Origin: Fibrisoma limi BUZ 3
GTDB lineage: Bacteria > Bacteroidota > Bacteroidia > Cytophagales > Spirosomataceae
Reading direction: 5' to 3'
NCBI RefSeq assembly: GCF_000296815.2
Contig: NZ_CAIT01000006.1
Span: 1,680,777-1,744,776, forward strand
DNA length: 64,000 nucleotides
Part shown: positions 1 through 7,966 of the stretch, piece after piece
Numbering within the stretch: the stretch's first letter is position 1
Layout: each line of letters starts with the position of its first letter
Position numbers and translations under genes: made by a program
Notes under the pieces: generated by a model
Database searches by the model: none
Told to the model about the DNA's origin: nothing
What the model saw: only the letters and a program-made list of their open reading frames with translations

Positions 1-1173
1 TGGACCGCCTTAGCCCTCAAATCACGCCTGGCTCTTTACGAAGGTACGTTCCGCAAATACCATCCTGAGTTTAGTCTGCCGAACGCGGACAAGTTTCTGG
101 ATGAGAGCATCGCGGCTTCGGAGGAGTTGATGAAAAGCAGCGGCTACACGATCTACAAAGCGACCCCGTCGACGGCCTATCAACGGCTGTTCTCGTCCGA
201 CAACGCCATTGCCGAGGAAGTGATTCTGGCGCGGGATTTCAGTGACGAGTTGCAGGTGTACCACAACCTGAACTATTACACCATGACGGCTTCGTACGGT
301 CGGCCCGGCCTGGAAAAGAAGCTGGTGAACAGCTACCTGATGGCCGACGGTTCGCGCTTCACGGACATCAAGGGCTACGAAACCATGCAGTTTGCCGAGG
401 AGGTTAAAAACCGCGACCCTCGCCTGTCGCAGACCATCCGGACACCCGGCTATACCCGCATCGGCGAAAACGCCCAGCTTGTTCCCGAATTTGGTGCTAC
501 GGTCACGGGCTACCAACTCATCAAATTCGTGTCGGCGCCCAAGTGGGATACGTTCAACAAGGATATTACGGACATGCCCATTTTCCGGTACGCCGAGGTT
601 CTGCTGAACTTTGCAGAAGCCAAAGCCGAGCGAGGTACGTTGACCCAGGCGGACCTGGACCGCTCGATCAAACCGATCCGTGACCGGGTGGGTATGCCCA
701 ACATCAACCTGGCCGCTGCCAATGCGAATCCGGACCCGTATCAGGCGCAGCTATATACCCAGTTGAGAGGTGCCAATTCGGGCGTCATTCTGGAAATCCG
801 TCGGGAACGGCGCATCGAGCTGGTCATGGAAAACTTCTTCCGCTGGGATGACATTATCCGCTGGAAAGAAGGCCAATTGCTGACCAAACAGTTTAAAGGC
901 ATGTATTTTCCGGGGCCGGGTAACTACGACCTGGACGGTAACGGCAAGGTCGATCTGGTGATTTACGAGGGCACCAAACCGACCGTACCGGGGGCACAGA
1001 TCCTCAAACTGGGCAGCGAGATCGTGCTCGAAAACGGCAACAAAGGCGGCAACATTGTCGTGAACGGCCACATTGCCAAGAAGTTCAACGAAGCCCGGGA
1101 TTATCTGTATCCGATTCCGCGGCAGGAGCGCCTGCTCAACCCCAACCTGACCCAGAACCCGAACTGGGAGTAA
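1..1173 (+). CDS. RagB/SusD family outer-membrane nutrient-binding protein (5' truncated)
   Basis: This is the C-terminal 390 residues of a SusD-type surface lipoprotein. The frame is open from the first base, so the start, signal peptide and roughly the first third (family members are usually 500-600 aa) lie outside the window. SusD proteins capture oligosaccharides or other nutrients at the cell surface and cap a SusC TonB-dependent channel. Recognisable features are the RYAEVLLNFAEAKAE helix typical of the TPR-like SusD core, the ERRIEL/RWDDIIRWK segment, and the ending 'YPIPRQERLLNPNLTQNPNW', which matches the conserved SusD tail. The partner susC should lie just upstream. The substrate cannot be told from this fragment. 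A strong hairpin follows the stop codon. Confidence 0.93.
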   Translation, partial: WTALALKSRLALYEGTFRKYHPEFSLPNADKFLDESIAASEELMKSSGYTIYKATPSTAYQRLFSSDNAIAEEVILARDFSDELQVYHNLNYYTMTASYGRPGLEKKLVNSYLMADGSRFTDIKGYETMQFAEEVKNRDPRLSQTIRTPGYTRIGENAQLVPEFGATVTGYQLIKFVSAPKWDTFNKDITDMPIFRYAEVLLNFAEAKAERGTLTQADLDRSIKPIRDRVGMPNINLAAANANPDPYQAQLYTQLRGANSGVILEIRRERRIELVMENFFRWDDIIRWKEGQLLTKQFKGMYFPGPGNYDLDGNGKVDLVIYEGTKPTVPGAQILKLGSEIVLENGNKGGNIVVNGHIAKKFNEARDYLYPIPRQERLLNPNLTQNPNWE

Positions 1174-1196
1174 ATTGGCTACAATGTCAACCGACA

Positions 1197-1236
1197 GCAG
1201 ACCCGTTTGCCGGCAACAACCCGCAAACGGGTCTGC
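1197..1236 (+). terminator. Hairpin downstream of susD, probable terminator
   Basis: Perfect 14-bp inverted repeat (1197-1210 with 1223-1236; arm GCAGACCCGTTTGC) with a 12-nt loop, 23 nt after the susD stop. There is no strong T-tract, only a pyrimidine-rich run. An in-frame ATG of the next gene (1207) lies inside this hairpin, which argues against that ATG as the start. Confidence 0.6.
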
Positions 1237-1287
1237 CATTATTCCCCCTATCTTCAGCGAATCATTACCCTATTTGTTATCAAACCC

Positions 1288-2100
1288 GTGAAAAAGTTTT
1301 TATCTGTTTGCTTACTGCTTATCTCCGTCTCGGTACAGGCAACTACCAGTCGCGTGTCATCATCTGATCAGCCGGCTGAACGCGCTCGTAAGCTGACCGT
1401 GATGACCTATAACATTCATCACTGCAATCCGCCCTCGGCGGGCACCACCATCGACGTAGCGGCCATTGCGCGCGTCATCAACAAGGCCAAACCGGACCTG
1501 GTAGCCCTTCAGGAAGTTGATGTTAACACGGAGCGCTCCGGCAAAGGCCTGAACCAGGCCAAGGAGCTGGCCCGCCAGACCGGGATGCAGTTCTTTTTCG
1601 CCAAAGCTATCGACCACCAGGGGGGCGATTATGGCGTAGCAGTCCTCTCCCGCTTTCCGATTATTGACTCAACCCGGCTTATTCTGCCAATCGACCCGGC
1701 CATTGGTGGCGAAACCCGGACGATTGCCGCTATTACGGTGGAGATCGCCAAAGGGAAACTAATCATCTTCGCCAGCACCCACCTCGATCTGAAAGAGCAA
1801 AACCGGCTCACCCAGGCCGACCAGATTGTCAATCTGTTCAAAACGTCCAACCTGCCCGTAGTTCTGGCGGGCGATTTTAATGCCCTGCCGGATAGTCAGG
1901 TGATGCAGTTGCTGGACCAGCATTTTACGCGCAGTTGCCAGAACTGCCAGCCGACCATTCCCGTTCGCAACCCGAACCGCGCCATTGATTTCATCATGTT
2001 CAGACCGACCAACGCCATGAAACCCCTCGCAACACGGGTCATTGACGAACAGTACGCGTCGGATCACCTGCCCGTCGTGGCTGAACTCAACGTATTGTGA
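1288..2100 (+). CDS. Secreted endonuclease/exonuclease/phosphatase (EEP) family protein
   Basis: A 270-residue protein of the EEP (DNase I/AP endonuclease-like) fold, which hydrolyses phosphodiester or phosphomonoester bonds with a divalent metal. Visible motifs are MTYNIH (metal-binding Asn region), LVALQEVD (catalytic Glu), GGDYGVAVLSRFP, VLAGDFNA (Asp-x-Asn) and the terminal ASDHLPVVAEL with the SDH catalytic triplet. I take GTG 1288 as the start because it opens directly onto a signal peptide (VKKFLSVCLLLISVSVQA). An upstream ATG at 1207 would add 27 non-signal residues and lies in the susD terminator. Secreted Bacteroidota members are often annotated as endonucleases or sphingomyelinase-like enzymes; the substrate here is unknown. 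Confidence 0.88.
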   Translation: MKKFLSVCLLLISVSVQATTSRVSSSDQPAERARKLTVMTYNIHHCNPPSAGTTIDVAAIARVINKAKPDLVALQEVDVNTERSGKGLNQAKELARQTGMQFFFAKAIDHQGGDYGVAVLSRFPIIDSTRLILPIDPAIGGETRTIAAITVEIAKGKLIIFASTHLDLKEQNRLTQADQIVNLFKTSNLPVVLAGDFNALPDSQVMQLLDQHFTRSCQNCQPTIPVRNPNRAIDFIMFRPTNAMKPLATRVIDEQYASDHLPVVAELNVL

Positions 2101-2182
2101 GGCAATAGATAGGCTTAGTGCGGGTTTTAGCCATCGACGCGCCAGAACAAGCAGGTGCAGGTAAAGTAGGCCCTGACGGTTT

Positions 2183-3640
2183 TCAGTTGGTCGGATAGTT
2201 CGCCCGGATGGGAATCGGGCCTGGTTCCAGCAGAGACCGGTATGGGTAATGCTGCGTTCGCTCCCGGTATTCCTGCCGGATGGCCCGTTGCAGCGAAGGG
2301 TCCCGAACGTACGTATCAATGACTACGGCCAGGGTTTTAGCCGCATACAGCAAGCCTTTATGACCGATCGAATGACCCGTAAAGACGGTAGCCGGCCAGT
2401 CGTGCATGGGTACAAATGGCTGCGTGCAGACGGTAAAGTAGGCCTCCGGTGCCAGCCAACTGGCATCGCTAATATCACTGGCGTAGCCATTTAGCCCGTT
2501 GGGGACCGCCCGCTCCGTAAAGGGACGTAGCGGAGCGGACAGTTCCTGAACGGGCTGCTTCAAATAGGCCTGGAGCTGATTGGCGTAGGCAATTTCGTCG
2601 GGTGTATAGCGCAGATCCCCCAGCAGCACCATGGTATTGTGGACAAGTCGCATGGCTGTCCGGTTCGGGATAAATTCGTGCTTGGCCTGCAATACCCTTT
2701 TAGCATAAGTGACCTGCTGCGACTGGCTAAACTGGTCAGCAAAAGCCGAGAGACTGTCGAGTGCCTGTCGAATAACAGTCTGTCGGCTGCTTTGAACCCT
2801 GACCTGAACCGTTATGGTATCGGGTACCCAGCGCAGGTCGGTACCGGATGTTTTCAGGGTATAATGGATGCGGCAGGGAGCAGGAAGCGTTTCCCGCAAA
2901 CGCCGGACGGCAGACAGCCAGTCCAAGGCAGCATCCAGCGCATTTTCGTTTGTTTCCGGCAGACGCATGGGCCGTTTACGACCCGTGAACTGAAACGCTA
3001 CGTCTACCAAAGCATCCCAGCCACCGGGACTGGCCTGCGTTACCGGACTCGGATGCCAATACAGACTCAGATCTAGGTCGTTGAAATAGCCATCCCGCGC
3101 CAGGTACGTCTTGCCCCCCAGTCCGCCTTCTGCCGTCGTGCCGAAATACCGAACGGTACATTGAAGGCGGCCCTGATCAATCAGGTATTTAATGGCCAGT
3201 GCCGCACCCAGACTGCCCACCGCCAACAGGTTGTGTCCAGCCCCATGACCATACGGATTATCCGACCCAACCCGTCGGTACGGAACGGCCATGTTGGCGG
3301 CATTCGGGTCGGCGTCGTACTCCCCGTACAGCCCGATTATCGGTTTGCCCCGGCCATAGGTAGCGACGAACATGGTTGCCGCCCCGGCTGGATTCTCCTC
3401 GATTCGAAAGCCTTCCGAGCGCAGTATACTCGTAAGCAGCCGGACAGATTTAACCTCCTGAAAGGATGGCTCCGCGAGCGCCCACAGGGAATCACTGTAC
3501 CGGTACAATCGTTCAGCGTTGTCGTCCAGAAAGCGCAGCAGTACCCGTTGCTCATCGCTTAGGGTCGGCTGCGCAACCAAAGGGACGTAGCAGCCGCTCA
3601 GCAGACAGGCCAGCCCCCATTGAACTAGTTTAGTTAACAT
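2183..3640 (-). CDS. M20D-type amidohydrolase/aminoacylase lipoprotein with altered metal ligands
   Basis: A 485-residue protein resembling AbgB-like (p-aminobenzoyl-glutamate hydrolase) M20 peptidases: GEYDADP near the N-terminus, GHGAGHN around residues 131-137, a TTAEGGLGG segment, YWHPSP and a late IGHKGLL. The start at 3640 gives an N-terminus with a lipobox (LACLLSGC), so an exported lipoprotein is likely. In active M20D enzymes the first motif normally reads HGCGHN and the second AEEGG. Here the Cys is Ala134 (codon gct) and the second Glu of the pair is Gly172, so two expected metal or catalytic residues are missing. It could be a non-catalytic binder or an enzyme with a changed metal site. 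It is divergent from the CadC-like regulator at 3776. Confidence 0.8.
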   Translation of the reverse strand: MLTKLVQWGLACLLSGCYVPLVAQPTLSDEQRVLLRFLDDNAERLYRYSDSLWALAEPSFQEVKSVRLLTSILRSEGFRIEENPAGAATMFVATYGRGKPIIGLYGEYDADPNAANMAVPYRRVGSDNPYGHGAGHNLLAVGSLGAALAIKYLIDQGRLQCTVRYFGTTAEGGLGGKTYLARDGYFNDLDLSLYWHPSPVTQASPGGWDALVDVAFQFTGRKRPMRLPETNENALDAALDWLSAVRRLRETLPAPCRIHYTLKTSGTDLRWVPDTITVQVRVQSSRQTVIRQALDSLSAFADQFSQSQQVTYAKRVLQAKHEFIPNRTAMRLVHNTMVLLGDLRYTPDEIAYANQLQAYLKQPVQELSAPLRPFTERAVPNGLNGYASDISDASWLAPEAYFTVCTQPFVPMHDWPATVFTGHSIGHKGLLYAAKTLAVVIDTYVRDPSLQRAIRQEYRERTQHYPYRSLLEPGPIPIRANYPTN

Positions 3641-3775
3641 TTGATAGTTGGTTAATACGCTTCGGGGAATGCATAGAGCCGGCAAGCTAATGACCCCGGC
3701 ACCTGAAGGACGTGCGCAATCGCTGATATTATTCTTATTTTTAACTGATGCTACGCCCTACTCCCGTCGTTTTCC

Positions 3776-5920
3776 ATGAGGAATGTTTTCCGAATTGATA
3801 CCATTGAGGTCGACTGCTGGACGCTGGAATTAACCGGCCCGGACGGCGTCCGTCACAAGCTGGAGCCTAAGATCATCGCCCTGTTGCATTACCTGGCCAC
3901 CCGCCAGGGAGAATTGGTTAGCAAAGATGAACTACTCCAACAGGTTTGGCCCGACGTCATCGTCAGCGATGATACCCTGCATCAGATCATTTCAAAAATC
4001 CGCCGACTGGCTTCCGAACGATTTCCTGGCCAGATCCGGATTGAAACCGTCAAAAAGCGCGGCTACCGGTTGACTTCACCCGTTGAATGGATAACCCATA
4101 CACCCGAGTCGGATACGTTAGTCTCCCACCAGCCTGTTCTGGAGCCGGTTGAGCAGCCCGTCGGGTTGCAACCAGCCCGGCTTTTTCGGTATCCCTGGAT
4201 GCTGGGTTTGCTTCTCGTCGCACTGGTCATAGGGGGAGGAGTCGCTTTGTGGGGGCGCGAGCAAGCTACTCCCGCCCGCCCTGAGATCATCACGGCCGTT
4301 TCGCTGCCGGGCGAAGAGTTATGGGCCGATGCTTCGTCCGACGGCACCCGTCTGGTATTTGCCAAAGATGGCTACGGCGCCCGGCACCCTGTAGGCAAAT
4401 CCCTTTATGTGAGTTCATTTCCCGGTGGCGTTCCTATTCAGATTACTCACCCCGCCCCCGGTTGTAAAGACCTGTTTCCTGTATGGAGCCCGGACAATCG
4501 GTTTGTGTATTTTATCCGTATTCTCTCCGAAAGCTCCGCTGCTGTATGCCGTATGCCCGTTGATCGGTGGCAGGACGTTCAGCAGCTTTATCGCCTGGCG
4601 AGCCCTTACCTGATCGGCGTGGACATTCATCCCAACGGCAAAAGCATGGTGTACGCCTACCGGCTGAGCCCGGAACAGCCGTACCGGATCTATTCACTGG
4701 CGCTGGATACGTTTGTTGAAGAGCAGCTTTCCACCCCACCCGCCGGTGTTACCGGTGATATGTACCCCCGCTTCTCCCCGGATGGAACGCAGATTTCCTT
4801 TAAGCAGCAACTAACCGCAGGTAACGAACGCCTGTATACGCTTGAGCTTGCTAACCGGCAGGTTCGCCCCTTGACCCAGACTTACCCAGCCATTTCCGGC
4901 TCCAGTTGGCATTCCAACGGTCGTCGGGTAATTTTTGGCGCTTCACTGGCCGGGAAAAGCAACTTATGGTCGGTTGATGTACCGTTGGCATCGACGGACA
5001 CGCCGGCCCTGATTCTCTCGACAGGCGCTAATTTGTTTAATCCAATCATCGCCGGACCGTGGCTTGTCTTTGAGCAATACGAAGCCGATCGCAATCTACA
5101 GCGCGTACCGCTCGGCCGACCTGAAGAAGCCCAGCACTTGTTCCCACACCAGCCCGGTCGGCAGTACGGCAAGGGACGCTTCCTGGACAACGGCCGAAGG
5201 GTAGTCTACGTCTCCAACGAGCATGACAGCCCGGAAGTCTGGATTCGTTCGACGACCGATGATTCGCCCCCGAAGCGACTGACTGATTTTCGGTGCCAAT
5301 CGATCCGGCACCTCGCCATCTCACCTGATGAGCGTTGGGTAGTAATCGACGTTCAGGGTACGGTCGGCTCTTGCTTTGTACGGGTCCATCTGACCAGCGG
5401 GGCCGTCGATACACTGCTTGCTGATCGACAGTTGAATGCGTTTCCAACTTATCATCCTTCAGGACAATACCTGGTCTACAGTACACTCCGCCAGGGCCGC
5501 TGGGAGTTGTCCCGCCTATGGCTGGATAAAAAAAGAGAGTCCGAACCGTTAGGCGTCGAAGGCTTCGTCAGCCAGTTTTCTTCCGACGGGACGGAACTAC
5601 TATTCACCGGCAAAGGCCGTTCGGGTTTGTGGAAAGTCCAGGTCGGGCAGTGGAAAGCGATAACGGCGGTGTGCCCCGATCTTTCTCCCCTCGACGAATC
5701 AGGCTGGGTACTGACGTCGACCGGTATTGTGCGCGTCCGGCGGACCACTCGGGGTGCTCAGCTTGTCTTAGATTCACCGAAGGCCAACCGTCGGCGGGTA
5801 CTGCTGGATTCGCTGACCTACCTGCCCAACGACGGCCTTTGCTACGACGAAACCAGCCACCAGGTGTTGTTTACAGTTCCGCTGAATCCCCAGTCGGATC
5901 TGAAAGCCATCAGATTGTAG
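3776..5920 (+). CDS. CadC-like membrane transcriptional regulator with a TolB/PD40-type propeller
   Basis: A 714-residue one-component regulator. Residues 1-100 form an OmpR/PhoB-type winged helix (LEPKIIALLHYLATRQGELVSKDELLQQVW, then VSDDTLHQIISKIRRL and RIETVKKRGYRL, the recognition helix and wing). A single transmembrane helix follows at about 140-160 (MLGLLLVALVIGGGVAL). Residues about 170-714 are periplasmic and carry repeated FSPDGT/WSPDNR/ISPDERW motifs typical of PD40/TolB beta-propeller blades. By analogy with CadC, the propeller would sense a periplasmic signal and the cytoplasmic domain would bind DNA without phosphorylation. It is transcribed away from the M20-like lipoprotein, which makes that gene a possible target; this is inference. 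Confidence 0.85.
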   Translation: MRNVFRIDTIEVDCWTLELTGPDGVRHKLEPKIIALLHYLATRQGELVSKDELLQQVWPDVIVSDDTLHQIISKIRRLASERFPGQIRIETVKKRGYRLTSPVEWITHTPESDTLVSHQPVLEPVEQPVGLQPARLFRYPWMLGLLLVALVIGGGVALWGREQATPARPEIITAVSLPGEELWADASSDGTRLVFAKDGYGARHPVGKSLYVSSFPGGVPIQITHPAPGCKDLFPVWSPDNRFVYFIRILSESSAAVCRMPVDRWQDVQQLYRLASPYLIGVDIHPNGKSMVYAYRLSPEQPYRIYSLALDTFVEEQLSTPPAGVTGDMYPRFSPDGTQISFKQQLTAGNERLYTLELANRQVRPLTQTYPAISGSSWHSNGRRVIFGASLAGKSNLWSVDVPLASTDTPALILSTGANLFNPIIAGPWLVFEQYEADRNLQRVPLGRPEEAQHLFPHQPGRQYGKGRFLDNGRRVVYVSNEHDSPEVWIRSTTDDSPPKRLTDFRCQSIRHLAISPDERWVVIDVQGTVGSCFVRVHLTSGAVDTLLADRQLNAFPTYHPSGQYLVYSTLRQGRWELSRLWLDKKRESEPLGVEGFVSQFSSDGTELLFTGKGRSGLWKVQVGQWKAITAVCPDLSPLDESGWVLTSTGIVRVRRTTRGAQLVLDSPKANRRRVLLDSLTYLPNDGLCYDETSHQVLFTVPLNPQSDLKAIRL

Positions 5921-5952
5921 AAAGTTGCTGAGCATAGCTGTTGGGGCTGACT

Positions 5953-6369
5953 TCATTTCCACTCGCACGAAAATGTTCGCCGTTGCGCTTCCGGAAGTGT
6001 AAAGACATTGGCTTTCAGGACGCCTTTCCACTCGTTATACCACTCTGAAGAATTTCGGGCCTGATTGTAGATAGCAATGAATCTGGTCCTGTCTGAATCA
6101 AAGCCAAAAACAATACGTCCGACGCCGTCCGGGTCATCCCATGTACCAGTAAGTAAGCCCTGGTGCAGCGTCCCTTTAATGATCCCCCGCTTTCGATCGG
6201 GAGTGACCGTGAGGAGGTACCGCCCCGTCACGGAATCTCCTTTTATGGTGAGCTCTACCGGTCCAACCGATGTGCAAAATTGCAGTGTCTGCGCGGGAGT
6301 TGATTTGGTCTGGGCAGCAACCTGGTAGCCGGAACTACCGACAAGAAGAACTAAAAACAGCATTTTCAT
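5953..6369 (-). CDS. Small secreted protein of unknown function
   Basis: 138 residues with a clear signal peptide (MKMLFLVLLVGSSGYQVAAQ). The mature part is predicted mostly beta: alternating segments such as VELTIKGDSVTGRYLLTV, KRGIIKGTLHQGLLTGTW and GRIVFGFDSDRTRFIAIY. It has two Cys (one near the mature N-terminus, one in the final FSCEWK) that could form a disulfide. The 'ITGRYL...G.I.GTL....LTGTW' pattern is common in small periplasmic beta-barrel proteins that Bacteroidota annotate as hypothetical. It is convergent with the CadC-like gene, ending 33 bp from it. I do not recognise a specific function. Confidence 0.7.
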   Translation of the reverse strand: MKMLFLVLLVGSSGYQVAAQTKSTPAQTLQFCTSVGPVELTIKGDSVTGRYLLTVTPDRKRGIIKGTLHQGLLTGTWDDPDGVGRIVFGFDSDRTRFIAIYNQARNSSEWYNEWKGVLKANVFTLPEAQRRTFSCEWK

Positions 6370-6499
6370 AGCAGTGGCAATCGTTAAGTGAGAGCAATCA
6401 CTAAGTCACTAATTGCCGACAAATAAAGGCCGCCCTACCGAAAGGTCGCTGACCTTTTGCTGATCATACGCTGAATTTAAGCTGAGTCCTGCTCAGCGC

Positions 6500-7879
6500 T
6501 TACTTACCGATGCAGAATCGCGAGAAAATCGAATCCAGCAAATCATCCGTAGTGATCTCACCGGTCAGCTCCCCCAGGTGCTTTAAGGCCAGCCGGAGGT
6601 CCATTGCCAGCCAGTCGGCGGAGATGCCCGCATCGAGTCCACTGATCGCGTGTGCCAGGGCATCGTCGGTACCGACCAGGTGTTCGAGGTGGCGGGCGTT
6701 CGTCACCACGGCGCTGCCGGTTTGCACAGTCGCGTCCGTACGTACCCGCGCCGACAAGGCCGCTTTCAGCTCGTCAATCTGGGCATCTTTAGCCGAAATC
6801 CAGACGACGGGCTCGCCGACAACCTCGTTCAGTGTCTGGCGTTTGGCGTCCGGCGTAGCATCGGCTTTGTTGCCGACCAGCAAATATGGCTTACCCGACG
6901 CACGCACCTCCAGAATAGCATCCTGAAGCTCATCGGGCGTGACATTCACGCCATCGAACAGGTACACCACCAGCGAGGCATCCCTCATTTTCTGCTGGGT
7001 TCGCTCCACGCCAATCGCTTCGATGGTATCGGTCGTCTGGCGCAGTCCCGCCGTATCGATCAGCCGGAAGCGGATGCCATCGATAAACAGTTCGTCCTCA
7101 ATCACATCGCGGGTTGTACCGGGTATGTCTGATACGATGGCTTTTTCTTCATTCAGCAACGCGTTTAGAAGTGTCGACTTACCGGCGTTGGGTTTACCGA
7201 CAATCACGGTTGGCACCCCGTTTTTGATAGCGTTGCCCGTAGTGAACGAATCGATCAGCGGACGCAGCACGCGCCGGATGTCCTGCATCAGCCCACGTAG
7301 TTGATCGCGTTTGGCAAACTCCACGTCCTCTTCGCCAAAATCCAGTTCCAGCTCGACCAAGGCTACAAAATCGATCAGTTGCTGACGTAGCGCCTTGAGC
7401 TGCTTCGAAAAACCACCCCGAAGCTGCGTCAGGGCAGCGCGATGGCTGGCTTCCGAATCGGCAGCAATCAGGTCCGCTACGGCTTCGGCCTGCACCAGAT
7501 CAAACTGCCCGTTCAGAAACGCTCGTTGCGTGAACTCCCCCGGCCGGGCCAGGCGCACACCTTCCTGCATCAGCCGGTTTAGAATCTGCCGGATGATAAA
7601 CTCGGAGCCGTGGCACGAAATCTCGACCACATCTTCCTTGGTAAATGATTTGGGAGCGCGAAAAACGGTGGCCAGCACCTCATCGATGATGGACCCGTCG
7701 GGATTGCGCAATAGACCAAAATGCGCCGTATGGCTCGGCTGCTGTGTTAAGTCCTTGCCTTTAAATAGTCGATTGGTAACCTCAATGGCCCCTTCGCCGG
7801 AGACCCGGATAACAGCGATTGCGCCAATACCGGGTGCCGTGGCCAAAGCCGCGATCGGCTCTAATTGTAGACTAGTCAT
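6500..7879 (-). CDS. mnmE: tRNA modification GTPase MnmE (TrmE)
   Basis: A 459-residue cytoplasmic GTPase that, with MnmG, builds the carboxymethylaminomethyl group on U34 of certain tRNAs. It has the N-terminal formyl-THF binding region (IAALATAPGIGAIAVIRVSG), the GEFTQRAFLNGQFDLVQAEAVADLI helix, a G1 loop GKPNAGKST at about 227-235, DTAGLR (G3, about 275), NKAD (G4, about 332) and the obligatory C-terminal FCIGK, which supplies the modification-site Cys. The start is the ATG at 7879, matching the family N-terminus. The frame stays open upstream only because a self-complementary spacer is read through. A short GCTGAG/CTCAGC hairpin lies just downstream of the stop. Confidence 0.98.
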   Translation of the reverse strand: MTSLQLEPIAALATAPGIGAIAVIRVSGEGAIEVTNRLFKGKDLTQQPSHTAHFGLLRNPDGSIIDEVLATVFRAPKSFTKEDVVEISCHGSEFIIRQILNRLMQEGVRLARPGEFTQRAFLNGQFDLVQAEAVADLIAADSEASHRAALTQLRGGFSKQLKALRQQLIDFVALVELELDFGEEDVEFAKRDQLRGLMQDIRRVLRPLIDSFTTGNAIKNGVPTVIVGKPNAGKSTLLNALLNEEKAIVSDIPGTTRDVIEDELFIDGIRFRLIDTAGLRQTTDTIEAIGVERTQQKMRDASLVVYLFDGVNVTPDELQDAILEVRASGKPYLLVGNKADATPDAKRQTLNEVVGEPVVWISAKDAQIDELKAALSARVRTDATVQTGSAVVTNARHLEHLVGTDDALAHAISGLDAGISADWLAMDLRLALKHLGELTGEITTDDLLDSIFSRFCIGK

Positions 7880-7882
7880 GTA

Positions 7883-7966
7883 CCTCGTTGCGTTCTCAGC
7901 GTAAATCTTTGCGCCTTTGCGTTTAATTTCTCTCAAACGCAGAGCACGCTGAGCATTACGCAGAGG
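7883..7966. repeat. Self-complementary low-complexity spacer (TGCGT/CTTTGCG words)
   Basis: An imperfect inverted repeat between mnmE and the MpaB-type gene. The left arm (from 7883) holds CCTC, TGCGT, CTCAGCGT and CTTTGCG. The right arm (to 7966) holds AAACGCAGAG, ACGCTGAG, ACGCA and GAGG, so the 8-mer CTCAGCGT/ACGCTGAG and the outer CCTC/GAGG pair. The arms are built from repeats of one short word. The right arm extends into the MpaB-type gene and supplies its last few codons and stop. It resembles the other palindromic spacers of this window in design but not in sequence. Confidence 0.6.

Noticed and set aside
1207-1287. ATG 1207 as start of the EEP-family gene
   Set aside because: It lies inside the susD terminator hairpin and would put 27 non-signal residues before the signal peptide.
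7880-7936. An N-terminal extension of MnmE
   Set aside because: The extra residues come from reading through a palindromic spacer; the family N-terminus starts at 7879.
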